Part shown: piece after piece, positions 1-7,740 of the stretch
How the letters are laid out: each line of letters starts with the position of its first letter
How positions within the stretch are numbered: position 1 is the stretch's first letter
Origin: Actinomycetes bacterium
GTDB taxonomy: Bacteria; Actinomycetota; Actinomycetes; Actinomycetales; Cellulomonadaceae
Assembly: GCA_023389455.1 (NCBI GenBank)
Contig: JAEWEJ010000152.1
Coordinates: 1-22,153, forward strand
Direction of reading: 5' to 3'
DNA length: 22,153 bases
Made by a program: the position numbers and the translations under genes
The notes under the pieces: model-generated
Told to the model about the DNA's origin: nothing
Databases searched by the model: none
The model's input: the letters and a program-made list of their open reading frames with translations, nothing else

Positions 1-1
1 G

Positions 2-961
2 CCGGAGGTCGCCGGGCCGTCCGACGCCGAGCTCGCCGCGCTGGACGACCTCGGCGCGTCGGGCACGTGGGAGGTCTTCGGGCGGCGCCTGCGCGTGACC
101 AACCTCGACAAGGAGCTGTTCCCGGGCCGTGACGACGAGCCGCCCGTGACCAAGCGCGAGCTGCTGCGCTACGCGGCGCGGATCGCGCCCGTCGCGCTGC
201 CGTACCTGGCGGGCCGGGCGCTCAACATGCACCGCTTCCCGCAGGGTGCCGCGACGGAGGGGTTCTGGCACAAGCAGCTGCCGGACCACGCGCCGGACTG
301 GGTGCCGCGCTGGGACCGGCCCGACGTCGACCCGGGGGAGTCCACCACCTACCTCGTCGTCGACGAGCCGGCGGCGCTGGTGTGGGCCGCGAACTTCGGC
401 GCGCTCGAGTGGCACGCGTGGACGTCGCGTACGTCGGCACCGGACCTGCCGACGTACGCGCTCGTGGACCTGGATCCCGGCCCGTCGACCGCCTGGGAGG
501 ACCTGGTGCTGCTCGCCCGGCTGCACCGCGACGCGTTCGAGCACGTGGGCGTGCGGGCGTTCCCCAAGCTCACCGGCCGCCGCGGCATCCAGGTGTGGGT
601 GCCCGTCACCGTGGGCCTGTCGTTCGACGAGACGCGGGCCTGGGTCGAGCGGCTCTCGCGGACCGTCGGCAAGGTCGTGCCCGACCTGGTGAGCTGGCGC
701 TGGGAGGTCCGTGAGCGCGGCGGCCAGGCGCGGCTGGACTACACGCAGAACGCGGTGAACAAGACGCTCGTGGCGCCCTACAGCCCGCGGGCGGCGGCGG
801 GGGCGCCGGTGTCGGCGCCGATCACCTGGGAGGAGCTCGACGCGCCGTGGCTGCGGCCCGACGCGTTCACGGTGCGCACCGTGCTGGACCGGCTCGCCGA
901 GCGCGGCGACCCGTTCCGGGGCGTGCTGGCCGGCGACCAGAGGCTGCCGGTGCTGCGCTGA
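2..961 (+). CDS. ligD: LigD-family NHEJ DNA ligase/primase-polymerase, polymerase domain (5' partial)
   Basis: This is the primase-polymerase (PolDom) part of a LigD-type enzyme, which adds nucleotides to broken DNA ends during non-homologous end joining with Ku. The frame is open from base 2, so the true start lies before the window. The first in-window codons read through a linker into GRRLRVTNLDKELFP, the usual opening of the domain. Family features seen in order are YLAGRALNMHRFP, KGFWHK-like GFWHKQLPDHAPDW, YLVVDEPAALVWAANFGALEWH, the metal-binding VDLDPG, TGRRGIQVWVP, and LDYTQNAVNKTLVAPYSPRA near the end. The internal ATG-like start near base 95 would cut off the GRRLRV strand and is rejected. 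A ligase domain may precede it upstream; that cannot be seen. It converges on the BrkB-type gene with 64 bases between and no clear terminator hairpin. Confidence 0.9.
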   Translation, partial: PEVAGPSDAELAALDDLGASGTWEVFGRRLRVTNLDKELFPGRDDEPPVTKRELLRYAARIAPVALPYLAGRALNMHRFPQGAATEGFWHKQLPDHAPDWVPRWDRPDVDPGESTTYLVVDEPAALVWAANFGALEWHAWTSRTSAPDLPTYALVDLDPGPSTAWEDLVLLARLHRDAFEHVGVRAFPKLTGRRGIQVWVPVTVGLSFDETRAWVERLSRTVGKVVPDLVSWRWEVRERGGQARLDYTQNAVNKTLVAPYSPRAAAGAPVSAPITWEELDAPWLRPDAFTVRTVLDRLAERGDPFRGVLAGDQRLPVLR

Positions 962-1025
962 CGCACCGCCCTCACCGCGCGCACCTCCCGCACCGGGCGG
1001 CGGCGTCGCGAACCGACGGCCTCCC

Positions 1026-2192
1026 TCAGGAGCCGGTCCCCTCGCCGCGTCCCGGGCGTGGCCGGTCCTCGGGCCGCTGCGGGCCCGGCCGGCCCCTGAC
1101 GTCCGCCGCCTCCTGCTGCGTGGCGGCGGCCTCGCGCAGGGCCCGTCCGCGCTCGACGTCCTTCTCGAGCTTCTCGGCGCGCTTGTCGCTGGCTCGGGTG
1201 TCGCGCGGCGGCAGCTGCAGCGTGCGCTCGGCCTCCATCCCGGCCTGCAGCTCGCGCCCGCGCTCGAGCTCGGCGTCGAGCTCGGCGCCGAACAGCAGCG
1301 CGAGGTTGGTCAGCCAGAGCCAGAGCAGCAGCACGATGACGCCGGCGAGCGAGCCGTACGTCCGGTCGTAGCTGGAGAAGCTCGCGACGTACAGGCCCAG
1401 GCCCGCGGTCGCGAGCACCCACACGACGATCGCGAGGAACGCGCCGACGGTGATCCACCGGAACCGCGGCTGCCGCACGTTCGGCGTCCGGTGGTAGAGC
1501 AGGGCGACAGCAACCACCACGAGGAACAGCACGACCGGCCACTTGACGATCCCCCAGGCCGTGACGACCGTCGAGCTGAGGCCCACGGCCTCGCCGATGC
1601 CCTCGGCGACCGGTCCGGACAGCACGAGCAGCGCGACCACGAGCACGGCGATGACGACGAGCACGGCGGTCAGCAGCAGCAGCACCGGGCGCAGCTTCCA
1701 GATCGGGCGGCCCTCGTCGACCTCGTAGATGCGGTTCATGCCCCGGCTGAAGGCGGCGACGTACCCCGAGGCCGACCACAGCGCGACGACGATGCCCAGG
1801 ACGAGCGCGAGCCCCGCCGCGGGAACGTCCGTCAGCCGCTCCAGCACCGGGCGCAGCCCCTCGACCTGCTCGCCGGCACCGGCGTCCGTCGCGAGGTCGA
1901 CGATGCCCTGGACGGTCTCGTCCGGGTCGTCCACCAGCGACAGCACGGACACGACCGCGAGCAGGGCCGGGGCCAGGGCCAGCACCGCGTAGTAGGTGAG
2001 GGCGGCGGCCAGGTCGGTGCACTGGTCGGCGAGGAACTCGCGCACGGTCGTGCGCAGGACGTACACCCAGGACCTCTTCTGCAGGTCGGTCGGGGATCCG
2101 GGCTTGCGCGGGTCGTCCGGGGCAGGGGCGTCGGCCTTGCGTGCGGCGGCGCCGGTCGCGTCGTCGGCGGGCGTGGGGGTCGCGGAGCTCAT
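1026..2192 (-). CDS. YihY/virulence factor BrkB family membrane protein
   Basis: This is a polytopic inner-membrane protein of the YihY/BrkB family, whose biochemical role is unsettled. The protein is 388 residues. After a charged Ala/Pro/Asp-rich N-terminal tail of about 45 residues comes the family opening, FLADQCTDLAAALTYYAVLALAPALLAVVSVLSLV. About six hydrophobic helices follow, with the signature SASGYVAAFSRGMNRIYEV and a late VIVLLLWLWLTNLALLFGAELDAELER. The last roughly 70 residues are highly charged (Arg/Glu/Lys) and probably cytoplasmic. The ATG at 2192 is chosen because GGGGAG lies five bases before it (2198-2203) and the protein then begins MSSATPTP. An upstream in-frame start at 2258 would add residues of poor quality and nearly touch the lacI stop. 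It lies 67 bases after the lacI-type gene on the same strand, so read-through from that gene is possible. Confidence 0.88.
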   Translation of the reverse strand: MSSATPTPADDATGAAARKADAPAPDDPRKPGSPTDLQKRSWVYVLRTTVREFLADQCTDLAAALTYYAVLALAPALLAVVSVLSLVDDPDETVQGIVDLATDAGAGEQVEGLRPVLERLTDVPAAGLALVLGIVVALWSASGYVAAFSRGMNRIYEVDEGRPIWKLRPVLLLLTAVLVVIAVLVVALLVLSGPVAEGIGEAVGLSSTVVTAWGIVKWPVVLFLVVVAVALLYHRTPNVRQPRFRWITVGAFLAIVVWVLATAGLGLYVASFSSYDRTYGSLAGVIVLLLWLWLTNLALLFGAELDAELERGRELQAGMEAERTLQLPPRDTRASDKRAEKLEKDVERGRALREAAATQQEAADVRGRPGPQRPEDRPRPGRGEGTGS

Positions 2193-2259
2193 GAGCACTC
2201 CCCGTCGGGTCGCGGCTGGGACACCAGCCAGCATGCGGCGTGCGCCGCGTCGTCGCACG

Positions 2260-3291
2260 TCAGGGAGCGGGCGCGGTCGACTCCCGGACCACCAGCGTGG
2301 TCGCCAGCTGCACGGACCACGACGCGGGCTCGTGCCCGGCAGCCATGGCGAGCACCGTGTCGACCGCCATGCGGCCCATGCCGTCGAGCGGCTGGCGCAC
2401 GGACATCAGGCGAGGGCTCGTCCAGCTCGCCTGCGGGGTGTCGTCGAAGCCGACGACGCTCAGGCGCCCCGGGACGGGGAGCCCGGCCTCCTGGGCGGCC
2501 GCCAGCACCCCGACGGCGATCTCGTCGTCACCGGCCACGACGGCGGTCGGCGGGTGCGGCAGCCGCAGCAGGTCCCGGGTGTGGTGCAGGCCGGTCTCGA
2601 CGGCGGACACGTCGCTGCGCACGAGCGCCGGGTCGGCCTCGACGCCGGCCGAGGCGAGCGCCGCGCGGTAGCCGTGCATGCGCTCGCGTGCGGCGGCCGA
2701 GCAGTCGGGCCCGCCGACCCAGGCGATGCGTCGGTGCCCCAGCCCCAGCAGGTGCTCGGTGGCGTTGCGGCTGCCGGCCCAGTTGGTCGCGCCGATGCTG
2801 ACGACGTCCGCCTCCCCGGTGTCGACCGGGTCGACCATGACGAAGGGCAGGCCCGCGTCCCGGGCGGCGCCCAGCAGGGCGTCGGGGCGAGCCAGCGTGA
2901 GCCCGATGACGCCGATCGCACCGACGTCGCGCTGCTGCGCGACCCAGGCCCGTGCGGCGGCGCGCGTGACGCGCTCGTCCGGGTGCGGCGCGAGCCGCAC
3001 CAGCAGGTCGACGCCCGCGACGGTCGTGGCCGCGAGCACACCGCCGAGCACGTGCGTCATGTACGGCGACTCGAGCGCGTCGAGCACGGCCACGAGCGCC
3101 CGCCGCCGCGGCTCGGGGCGCGTGGTGCTGGGCTGGTAGCCCAGCTCGCGGACCGCGGCCAGGATCCGGTCGCGCGTGGCCGGGGCCACGTCGTCGCGGT
3201 CGTTGAGCGTCTTGGAGACCGCCGCCCGTGACACGCCCGCGTACCGGGCCACGTCACCGACGGTGACGCGCGTGGACGGTCGGCCTGTCAT
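2260..3291 (-). CDS. LacI-family transcriptional repressor
   Basis: This is a 343-residue LacI/GalR-family regulator, probably the sugar-responsive repressor of the adjacent GH39 glycosidase gene. Residues about 9-55 form the DNA-binding part (VTVGDVARYAGVSRAAVSKTLN, then a DRILAAVRELGYQPS hinge region). The rest is the periplasmic-binding-protein-like effector domain, including GVIGLTLARPDALL, HLLGLGHRRIAWVGGP and LSVVGFDDTPQASWTSPRLMSVRQPLDGMG, typical of the family C-terminus. The ATG at 3291 fits the family N-terminus and is preceded by AGGAG about eight bases upstream. A much longer frame continues upstream but only as antisense of the glycosidase gene. Its promoter carries the same palindrome as the glycosidase promoter, suggesting autoregulation. 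The inducer (xylose or xylo-oligosaccharides?) is inferred from the neighbour only. Confidence 0.93.
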   Translation of the reverse strand: MTGRPSTRVTVGDVARYAGVSRAAVSKTLNDRDDVAPATRDRILAAVRELGYQPSTTRPEPRRRALVAVLDALESPYMTHVLGGVLAATTVAGVDLLVRLAPHPDERVTRAAARAWVAQQRDVGAIGVIGLTLARPDALLGAARDAGLPFVMVDPVDTGEADVVSIGATNWAGSRNATEHLLGLGHRRIAWVGGPDCSAAARERMHGYRAALASAGVEADPALVRSDVSAVETGLHHTRDLLRLPHPPTAVVAGDDEIAVGVLAAAQEAGLPVPGRLSVVGFDDTPQASWTSPRLMSVRQPLDGMGRMAVDTVLAMAAGHEPASWSVQLATTLVVRESTAPAP

Positions 3292-3304
3292 GTGCCACTC
3301 CTGG

Positions 3305-3319
3305 TCGAAACTGTTTCGA
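3305..3319. promoter_or_regulatory. LacI-type operator, copy 1 (repressor-proximal)
   Basis: TCGAAAC-T-GTTTCGA is a perfect 7-1-7 inverted repeat located directly after the predicted -10 of the repressor gene. A near-identical copy lies before the divergent glycosidase gene. Two copies flanking a LacI-family intergenic region make this the likely binding site of the repressor and imply autoregulation. Confidence 0.75.
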
Positions 3320-3348
3320 GCGTAGGGGGTGGCGGGGTCCGCGCGCAA
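3319..3348 (-). promoter_or_regulatory. predicted promoter of the lacI-type gene
   Basis: Read on the minus strand, TTGCGC (3348-3343) and TACGCT (3324-3319) are 18 bases apart and point toward the repressor start at 3291. The operator palindrome at 3305-3319 begins at the last base of the -10 hexamer, so a bound repressor would cover the transcription start. Assigned by eye. Confidence 0.5.
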
Positions 3349-3364
3349 TGCCCAGACCCGGGTA

Positions 3365-3393
3365 TTGACCGTCGTGAGGGGGCAACGTAGTGT
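3365..3393 (+). promoter_or_regulatory. predicted promoter of the GH39 gene
   Basis: TTGACC (3365-3370) and TAGTGT (3388-3393) are separated by 17 bases, a good sigma-70-type (HrdB/SigA) pair. The start point would be near 3400, leaving a leader of about 48 bases that contains operator copy 2 and the ribosome binding site AGGAG at 3438-3442. Confidence 0.65.
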
Positions 3394-3413
3394 CGCGACG
3401 CGTCCGACCAGGC

Positions 3414-3428
3414 GCGAAACTGTTTCGA
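3414..3428. promoter_or_regulatory. LacI-type operator, copy 2 (glycosidase-proximal)
   Basis: GCGAAAC-T-GTTTCGA matches operator copy 1 except for its first base; the CGAAAC-T-GTTTCG core at 3415-3427 is a perfect inverted repeat. It sits about 14 to 28 bases downstream of the predicted transcription start, so repression would act by blocking escape or elongation. Confidence 0.75.
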
Positions 3429-3447
3429 TTCTCGACGAGGAGATCGT

Positions 3448-5079
3448 ATGCCCGCGCCGACGACCGGCCCCCTCACGGTGGACGGCGCCCCGCCCGTCGG
3501 CCGCCCGCTGCACCACGTGTGGAACGAGTGCGTCGGCGCCGGCCGAGCCAACGAGGCGCTGCGCGCCGACTGGCAGGCGCACTTCCGTGAGGCCGTCGAC
3601 GTGCTGGGTGTCCGCCACGTCCGCTTCCACGGGCTCTTCCACGACGACATGTTCGTGTACCGCGCCGACGACGGCGGTGGCGGCGGCTTCGGCCCTCCCA
3701 CCCCGCTGGCCCAGCCCGTCCACACGTTCAGCTACGTCGACAAGGTGGTCGACTTCATCCTGTCGACCGGGGCCCGGCCGTTCGTCGAGCTCGGGTTCAT
3801 GCCGCGCGCCCTGGCCACCCGGACCGAGACGCTGTTCTGGTGGAAGGCGCACTGCAGCCCCCCGAACGACATGGGCCGTTGGGCCGACCTCGTCTCCGCG
3901 ACGGTGCGGCACTGGATCGAGCGGTACGGCCTGGACGAGGTGCTGCAGTGGCGCTTCGAGGTGTGGAACGAGCCGAACCTCGTCCCGCTGTTCTGGACCG
4001 GCACGCGCACCCAGTACTTCGAGCTCTACGAGGCGAGCGTGCGCGCGATCAAGGCCGTCGACGAGCGCCTGCTCGTCGGCGGGCCGTCCACCAGCGTGTT
4101 CGTCCCGGACGACCGCTACGCCGGCGAGTACGAGGACAGCAGCAGGTCGATCCCCACCGGCCAGGCCGAGGACCCCGACGCGCTCGACTGGCGCCCGGTG
4201 TGGGTCGAGGAGTTCCTCGCCTGGTGCCACGAGCGTGACCTGCCGGTCGACTTCCTCACCGCGCACCTCTACCCCACGGACTACGCGGCCACGCCCGGCG
4301 GCGGGTCCAAGGAGATCAGCCGGTACGTCGACGCGACGTACGACGACCTGACCCTGCTGCGCCGGATCGTCGCGGCGAGCCCGTACCCCGACGCCGAGGT
4401 CCACGTCACCGAGTGGTCCACGTCCCCGTCGAGCCGCGACCGGTCGCACGACACGCTGTTCGCCGCCACCTACATCACCCGCGCCTACCTGCGGTGCGCG
4501 GGGCTCGCCGACTCCATCTCGTACTGGACGTTCACCGACGTGTTCGAGGAGGGCGGCGCGGGCCTGGGCCCGTTCCACGGCGGGTTCGGGCTCGTCAACG
4601 AGCAGGGCCTGCACAAGCCGACGTTCCACGCGTTCTCGATGCTCGCCCGGCTCGGCGACGAGGTGCTCGCCCAGCTGCCGCACGGCGTCCTGACCCGTGA
4701 CGCGGCCGGCCGTGTGGCCGGCGTGCTCTTCCACTACCCCGACGAGATGGGCGGACGTTCCGTGCGGGCGCACGGCTCGTACGCCGCCGCCCGCGCCCTG
4801 GCGGACGTGGGCACGAGCCGCCGCGTCGCGCACACCGTCGCCGGGCTGCCGGCGGGGGCCACGTTCGACGTGGTCCGCCTCGACTGGGAGCACGGCAACG
4901 TCGCCGAGGCGTGGCACGCGCTGGGGCAGCCGATCAACCTCACGCCGCAGCAGACGGCCGACCTGCGGGAGGCGGCGGACTCCCTGCTGCGCACGACGCT
5001 GACCGCCTCACCCGACGGGGTCCTCGAGATCGACCTCGACCTGCCGCCGTGGGCGGTCGTCGGGATCACGCAGCGCTGA
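3448..5079 (+). CDS. GH39-family glycoside hydrolase, beta-xylosidase-like
   Basis: This 543-residue enzyme resembles glycoside hydrolase family 39, retaining beta-xylosidases that release xylose from xylo-oligosaccharides. The N-terminal half is a TIM barrel. Glu175 in FEVWNEPNL is the expected acid/base and Glu322 in VHVTEWS the expected nucleophile. Other family features are HVRFHGLFHDDM, FVELGFMPRALA, LLVGGPSTS, FLTAHLYPTDYA and SYWTFTDVFEEGG...FHGGFGLVNEQGLHKPTFHAF. Residues from about 430 look like the C-terminal beta-sandwich. There is no signal peptide, so it should act in the cytoplasm on imported oligosaccharides. The ATG at 3448 is preceded by AGGAG with five bases between. It appears monocistronic, ended by a strong hairpin, and controlled by the divergent LacI protein. 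No sugar transporter is present in the window. Specificity is inferred from the family; alpha-L-iduronidase-like activity is less likely in this context. Confidence 0.88.
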   Translation: MPAPTTGPLTVDGAPPVGRPLHHVWNECVGAGRANEALRADWQAHFREAVDVLGVRHVRFHGLFHDDMFVYRADDGGGGGFGPPTPLAQPVHTFSYVDKVVDFILSTGARPFVELGFMPRALATRTETLFWWKAHCSPPNDMGRWADLVSATVRHWIERYGLDEVLQWRFEVWNEPNLVPLFWTGTRTQYFELYEASVRAIKAVDERLLVGGPSTSVFVPDDRYAGEYEDSSRSIPTGQAEDPDALDWRPVWVEEFLAWCHERDLPVDFLTAHLYPTDYAATPGGGSKEISRYVDATYDDLTLLRRIVAASPYPDAEVHVTEWSTSPSSRDRSHDTLFAATYITRAYLRCAGLADSISYWTFTDVFEEGGAGLGPFHGGFGLVNEQGLHKPTFHAFSMLARLGDEVLAQLPHGVLTRDAAGRVAGVLFHYPDEMGGRSVRAHGSYAAARALADVGTSRRVAHTVAGLPAGATFDVVRLDWEHGNVAEAWHALGQPINLTPQQTADLREAADSLLRTTLTASPDGVLEIDLDLPPWAVVGITQR

Positions 5080-5092
5080 CCTGCACGCGTAC

Positions 5093-5123
5093 CGGTGCGC
5101 GGCGTCGGCGACGCCGCGCACCG
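5093..5123. terminator. bidirectional hairpin terminator
   Basis: A perfect 14-bp stem (5093-5106 with 5110-5123) closes on a three-base loop GGC. It lies 13 bases after the glycosidase stop and 5 bases before the convergent response regulator stop. There is no T-run on either strand, as is common for actinobacterial hairpin terminators. Confidence 0.7.
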
Positions 5124-5128
5124 ACGGC

Positions 5129-5809
5129 TCAGACGTCCCCGGCCTCGTGCACGCAGATCGCGATGTGGGTGCGGTTGTCGGCCGGCATCTTCTCGAGGAT
5201 GCGGCTGATGTGCGTCTTGACGGTCGCGACGGTGATGAACAGCTCCGCGGCGATCTCGGTGTTCGACATCCCGCGCCCGATCGCCCGCGCCACGTCGCGC
5301 TCGCGCTCGGTCAGCGTGTCCAGGCGCTGGCGTGCGTGCGTGCGACGCTCGTCGCGCGGCTGCTGCGTGACGGACGCGATCAGGCGGTCCGTCACGGACG
5401 GCGACAACGTCGTGCGCCCGGCGCCCGCGTCGTGCACGTGCCGGACGATCTCCGCCGGCGGGGTGTCCTTCAGCAGGAACCCGGCCGCCCCCAGCCGCAG
5501 CGCACCGAGCACCATCTCGTCGGTGTTGAACGTCGTGAGGATGACGACGCGCGCGTCGGGCTGCGCGGCGAGCAGCCGCTCGGTGGCGCCCAGCCCGTCG
5601 AGGCGTGGCATCCGGATGTCCATGAGCACCACGTCGGGTGACGTGGCGCGCACCACGTCGAGCGCCTCGAGGCCGTCGCCGGCCTCCCCGACCACCTCGA
5701 TCGCGGGGTCGGCGCCCAGGATGAGCCGCAGGCCCACGCGCACCAGCGTCTCGTCGTCCACCAGCACCACCCGCACGAGCGGGCGGTCCGGAGCCTCCGT
5801 GGTCGTCAT
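5129..5809 (-). CDS. two-component response regulator, NarL/LuxR type
   Basis: This 226-residue DNA-binding response regulator is the partner of the kinase encoded just upstream. The receiver domain (about residues 12-125) has acidic residues Asp18/Asp19, the phospho-acceptor Asp64 in VLMDIRMP, Thr92 and Lys114. The LuxR-type helix-turn-helix (about 165-222) reads LTERERDVARAIGRGMSNTEIAAEL...VATVKTHISRIL. The end of the domain (EKMPADNRTHIAICVHEAGDV) is slightly shorter and less canonical than usual. The ATG at 5809 overlaps the kinase stop in an ATGA arrangement, indicating translational coupling. The frame continues upstream but only as a shadow of the kinase. Target genes are unknown and no obvious target transporter adjoins it. 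Confidence 0.94.
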   Translation of the reverse strand: MTTTEAPDRPLVRVVLVDDETLVRVGLRLILGADPAIEVVGEAGDGLEALDVVRATSPDVVLMDIRMPRLDGLGATERLLAAQPDARVVILTTFNTDEMVLGALRLGAAGFLLKDTPPAEIVRHVHDAGAGRTTLSPSVTDRLIASVTQQPRDERRTHARQRLDTLTERERDVARAIGRGMSNTEIAAELFITVATVKTHISRILEKMPADNRTHIAICVHEAGDV

Positions 5810-7098
5810 GCCGTTCCCTCCGTCCCGGCCGCCGGCCACGGCAGCCACGCGTTCACCGTGAACACCCCGTCGAGGTGCTGCTGCACGTCCAGCCCGCCGC
5901 CGGTCAGGCGCAGGCGCTCGGACAGCCCGGTCAGACCCCACCCCGACGAGGGCAGCGGCGCCGCCGGGGGCTGCGGTGGGACGGGGTTGGTCACCTCGAT
6001 GCCCAGCCGCTCACCGGGTGCCCCGTGCAGCCGGACGTGCACGGGCGCCCCGGGGGCGTGCTTGCGGGCGTTGGTCAGGGTCTCCTGCACCACGCGGTAC
6101 AGGTGGCGGCTGGTCGACACGGGCAGCCGCGACAGGTCGTCCTCACCGACGCGGTCGAGTACGAACGTGACCGGCGACCCCGCGGCCCGCGTCCCCTCGA
6201 CGAGGTCGTCGACCTGGGCGAACGTCGGCTGGGGGCGGGACTGCTCGTCCGCGGCCGTGGGGTCGCGCAGCAGCCCGAGCACCTCGCGCAGCTCACCGAG
6301 CGCCTCGTGGGCGTTCTCGCGGACCACCGCCGCCGTCTCGCGGACCTGCTCGGGCTCCAGCCCCGACCGGTACTCCAGCGCACCGGCGTGCAGCGCGACG
6401 AGCGACAGCCGGTGGGCGAGCACGTCGTGCATCTCCCGCGCGATGCGGTTGCGCTCGGCGGCGCGCGCGCTGTCCCCCCGGGCGTCGGCCTCGCGTCGGG
6501 CGATCGCGGCCTGCTCGCGCAGCGACGCGACGAGCGCACGGCGGCCGCCGATGAACATGCCGGTGACGACGATGAGCGCGCAGAACACCACCTGCAGGAC
6601 CAGGTCCACGCGGGGGTCACCGGAGCCGGCGTCCCCGGGTACCACCCACTGCTCGAACACCCGCCCCCCGATGAGCGTCGCGCCCAGCCACATCGCGGAG
6701 ATCCCGCCGATCTCGAGCCAGCGGCGCCGGGTCGCGAGGGAGACCACGGCGAACGTCGCCAGCATGGACGACATCATCGAGACCGACCCCAGGACGACCA
6801 GGGTTCCCGTGACGAGCAGCGGCGCGCGGTGGCGCAGCAGGTAGAGCGGGATGCTCAACAGCAGGCCGCCGACGTCGACGACGAAGAACCAGGCCCACGC
6901 GACCGGGACGTCCTCCGGGCCCACGGCCTCGAACGAGGCGCCGTCCGGACCCAGCGACTCGGCCACCGCGGTGCCGTAGACGATGAACGCCCCCAGGAGG
7001 CCGAAGAGCACCGCCAGCAGGACCCGCCAGGTCTGTGACCACGCACGACGGGCCCGGCTCGGCCCGTACGGGGCAGCGGTCGCCGGGGTGGTCGTCAC
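5806..7098 (-). CDS. sensor histidine kinase, HisKA_3 (NarX/DesK-like) family
   Basis: This 430-residue membrane kinase should autophosphorylate and pass phosphate to the co-encoded response regulator. About five hydrophobic segments occupy residues 25-190 (VLLAVLFGLLGAFIVYGTAV, WAWFFVVDVGGLLLSIPLYL, LLVTGTLVVLGSVSMMSSMLATFAVVSLA and others), with no large extracellular domain, so it may sense the membrane itself. A short helix leads to the dimerisation/phosphotransfer box ERNRIAREMHDVLAHRLS with His224. The ATPase domain shows the N-box around Asn343 (QETLTNARKHAPG) and the G-box GWGLTGLSERL at 386-396. The GTG at 7098 has no Shine-Dalgarno sequence, but TACGAT lies exactly six bases upstream, so a leaderless transcript is likely. 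The input signal is unknown. Confidence 0.93.
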   Translation of the reverse strand: MTTTPATAAPYGPSRARRAWSQTWRVLLAVLFGLLGAFIVYGTAVAESLGPDGASFEAVGPEDVPVAWAWFFVVDVGGLLLSIPLYLLRHRAPLLVTGTLVVLGSVSMMSSMLATFAVVSLATRRRWLEIGGISAMWLGATLIGGRVFEQWVVPGDAGSGDPRVDLVLQVVFCALIVVTGMFIGGRRALVASLREQAAIARREADARGDSARAAERNRIAREMHDVLAHRLSLVALHAGALEYRSGLEPEQVRETAAVVRENAHEALGELREVLGLLRDPTAADEQSRPQPTFAQVDDLVEGTRAAGSPVTFVLDRVGEDDLSRLPVSTSRHLYRVVQETLTNARKHAPGAPVHVRLHGAPGERLGIEVTNPVPPQPPAAPLPSSGWGLTGLSERLRLTGGGLDVQQHLDGVFTVNAWLPWPAAGTEGTA

Positions 7099-7104
7099 GT
7101 CGTG

Positions 7105-7110
7105 ATCGTA
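7105..7110 (-). promoter_or_regulatory. predicted leaderless -10 element of the kinase gene
   Basis: On the minus strand TACGAT is followed by six bases and then the GTG start at 7098, which would place the transcription start on the start codon. No convincing -35 hexamer is seen 17-18 bases further upstream. Confidence 0.5.
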
Positions 7111-7182
7111 GGCGGGGCCACGGAGCCCCCGGATCGGTCCCGCGGACGACCCGGCCCCCGCCGCAGGGAGGGGGGTGACAGG

Positions 7183-7602
7183 TCAGCGACCTGCGCCGGG
7201 ACCGGTGGGCTCCGCGCCGGTGCAGAACGAGTCGACCGTGAAGGGGTCGCCCGCGTACGGCGCGAGCGACGGGGGTGCGGGGAAGGGCAGCACGTGGGTC
7301 GCGGTGGGGGTGCCGCCGACCGCGTTCATGTCGTCGTCCTTGACGACGACCCGGGCGGGGCCGACCTCGACCAGCCGCACGCGCCTGACCGTCCCGTCCG
7401 CGAGCGTGAGCTGCCACAGGTCCGCCAGCCAGCCCAGCCCGCGCTCCTCGAGCAGCTCCTCGGCCTCCACCCAGTCGACGACCGGCGACACGTCACGGCC
7501 CAGGCGGTCTACCGCGACGAACCCGTCACCCGCGGGGCGCACCCACCCCAGCAGCTCGCGGTCGCCCGCGCGGTGGTGCGCCACCCAGCTCTCGTCCGGC
7601 AT
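7183..7602 (-). CDS. conserved hypothetical protein, 139 residues
   Basis: I do not recognise a named family. The protein is acidic and soluble, with no signal peptide or membrane segment. It reads as beta-rich with many Trp and Val residues in its first 95 residues (LLGWVRPAGDGFVAVDRLGR, LWQLTLADGTVRRVRLVEVG, RVVVKDDD). It ends in a Pro-rich tail (HVLPFPAPPSLAPYAGDPF, then FCTGAEPTGPG). Codon use is strongly third-position GC, as expected for a real gene here. The ATG at 7602 has no Shine-Dalgarno sequence, but a strong promoter ends six bases before it, supporting this start. It lies 84 bases upstream of the kinase gene on the same strand, so it may be co-transcribed with the two-component system, although the kinase has its own -10. 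It diverges from the CPBP protease gene. Confidence 0.7.
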   Translation of the reverse strand: MPDESWVAHHRAGDRELLGWVRPAGDGFVAVDRLGRDVSPVVDWVEAEELLEERGLGWLADLWQLTLADGTVRRVRLVEVGPARVVVKDDDMNAVGGTPTATHVLPFPAPPSLAPYAGDPFTVDSFCTGAEPTGPGAGR

Positions 7603-7608
7603 CCGGCG

Positions 7609-7637
7609 ATGCTAGGCGCCCCGGGCAGGCCGGACAA
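7609..7637 (-). promoter_or_regulatory. leaderless promoter of the 139-residue protein gene
   Basis: Minus-strand TTGTCC (7637-7632) and TAGCAT (7614-7609) are separated by exactly 17 bases, and the -10 ends six bases before the ATG at 7602. This is the clearest two-hexamer leaderless promoter in the window. Confidence 0.7.
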
Positions 7638-7647
7638 CGGCCCCGAC

Positions 7648-7680
7648 GTCCCGACCACGTCCCGACCACGTCCTGACCAC
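7648..7680. repeat. three 11-bp direct repeats between divergent promoters
   Basis: GTCCCGACCAC occurs at 7648-7658, 7659-7669 and, with one C-to-T change, 7670-7680. The period of 11 bp is about one helical turn, placing the copies on the same DNA face, and the array starts 10 bp upstream of the -35 at 7632-7637. This suggests a multimeric activator or repressor site serving the 139-residue protein gene, the CPBP gene, or both. Confidence 0.6.
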
Positions 7681-7740
7681 CTCCCGCCCCCGTCCGTCGA
7701 CCTCCGCCGCGCGGCGGATGCGCACGCCCGACCCGGCACC

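Noticed and set aside
2235..2248. GCGGCG-TG-CGCCGC inverted repeat after the lacI stop as a terminator
   Set aside because: The stem is only about five usable pairs with a tiny loop, and such GC palindromes are frequent by chance in this DNA.
1491..2801. Plus-strand open frames opposite the BrkB and LacI genes
   Set aside because: They are low-complexity Gly/Gln/His/Arg sequences with no domain match and lie opposite well-supported genes.
3292..4917. Upstream extension of the LacI frame
   Set aside because: It is antisense to the GH39 gene, and a good ATG with a ribosome binding site at 3291 gives the standard LacI N-terminus.
7648..7680. CRISPR-like array
   Set aside because: The repeats are 11 bp and directly adjacent with no spacers, so they are tandem direct repeats rather than CRISPR.
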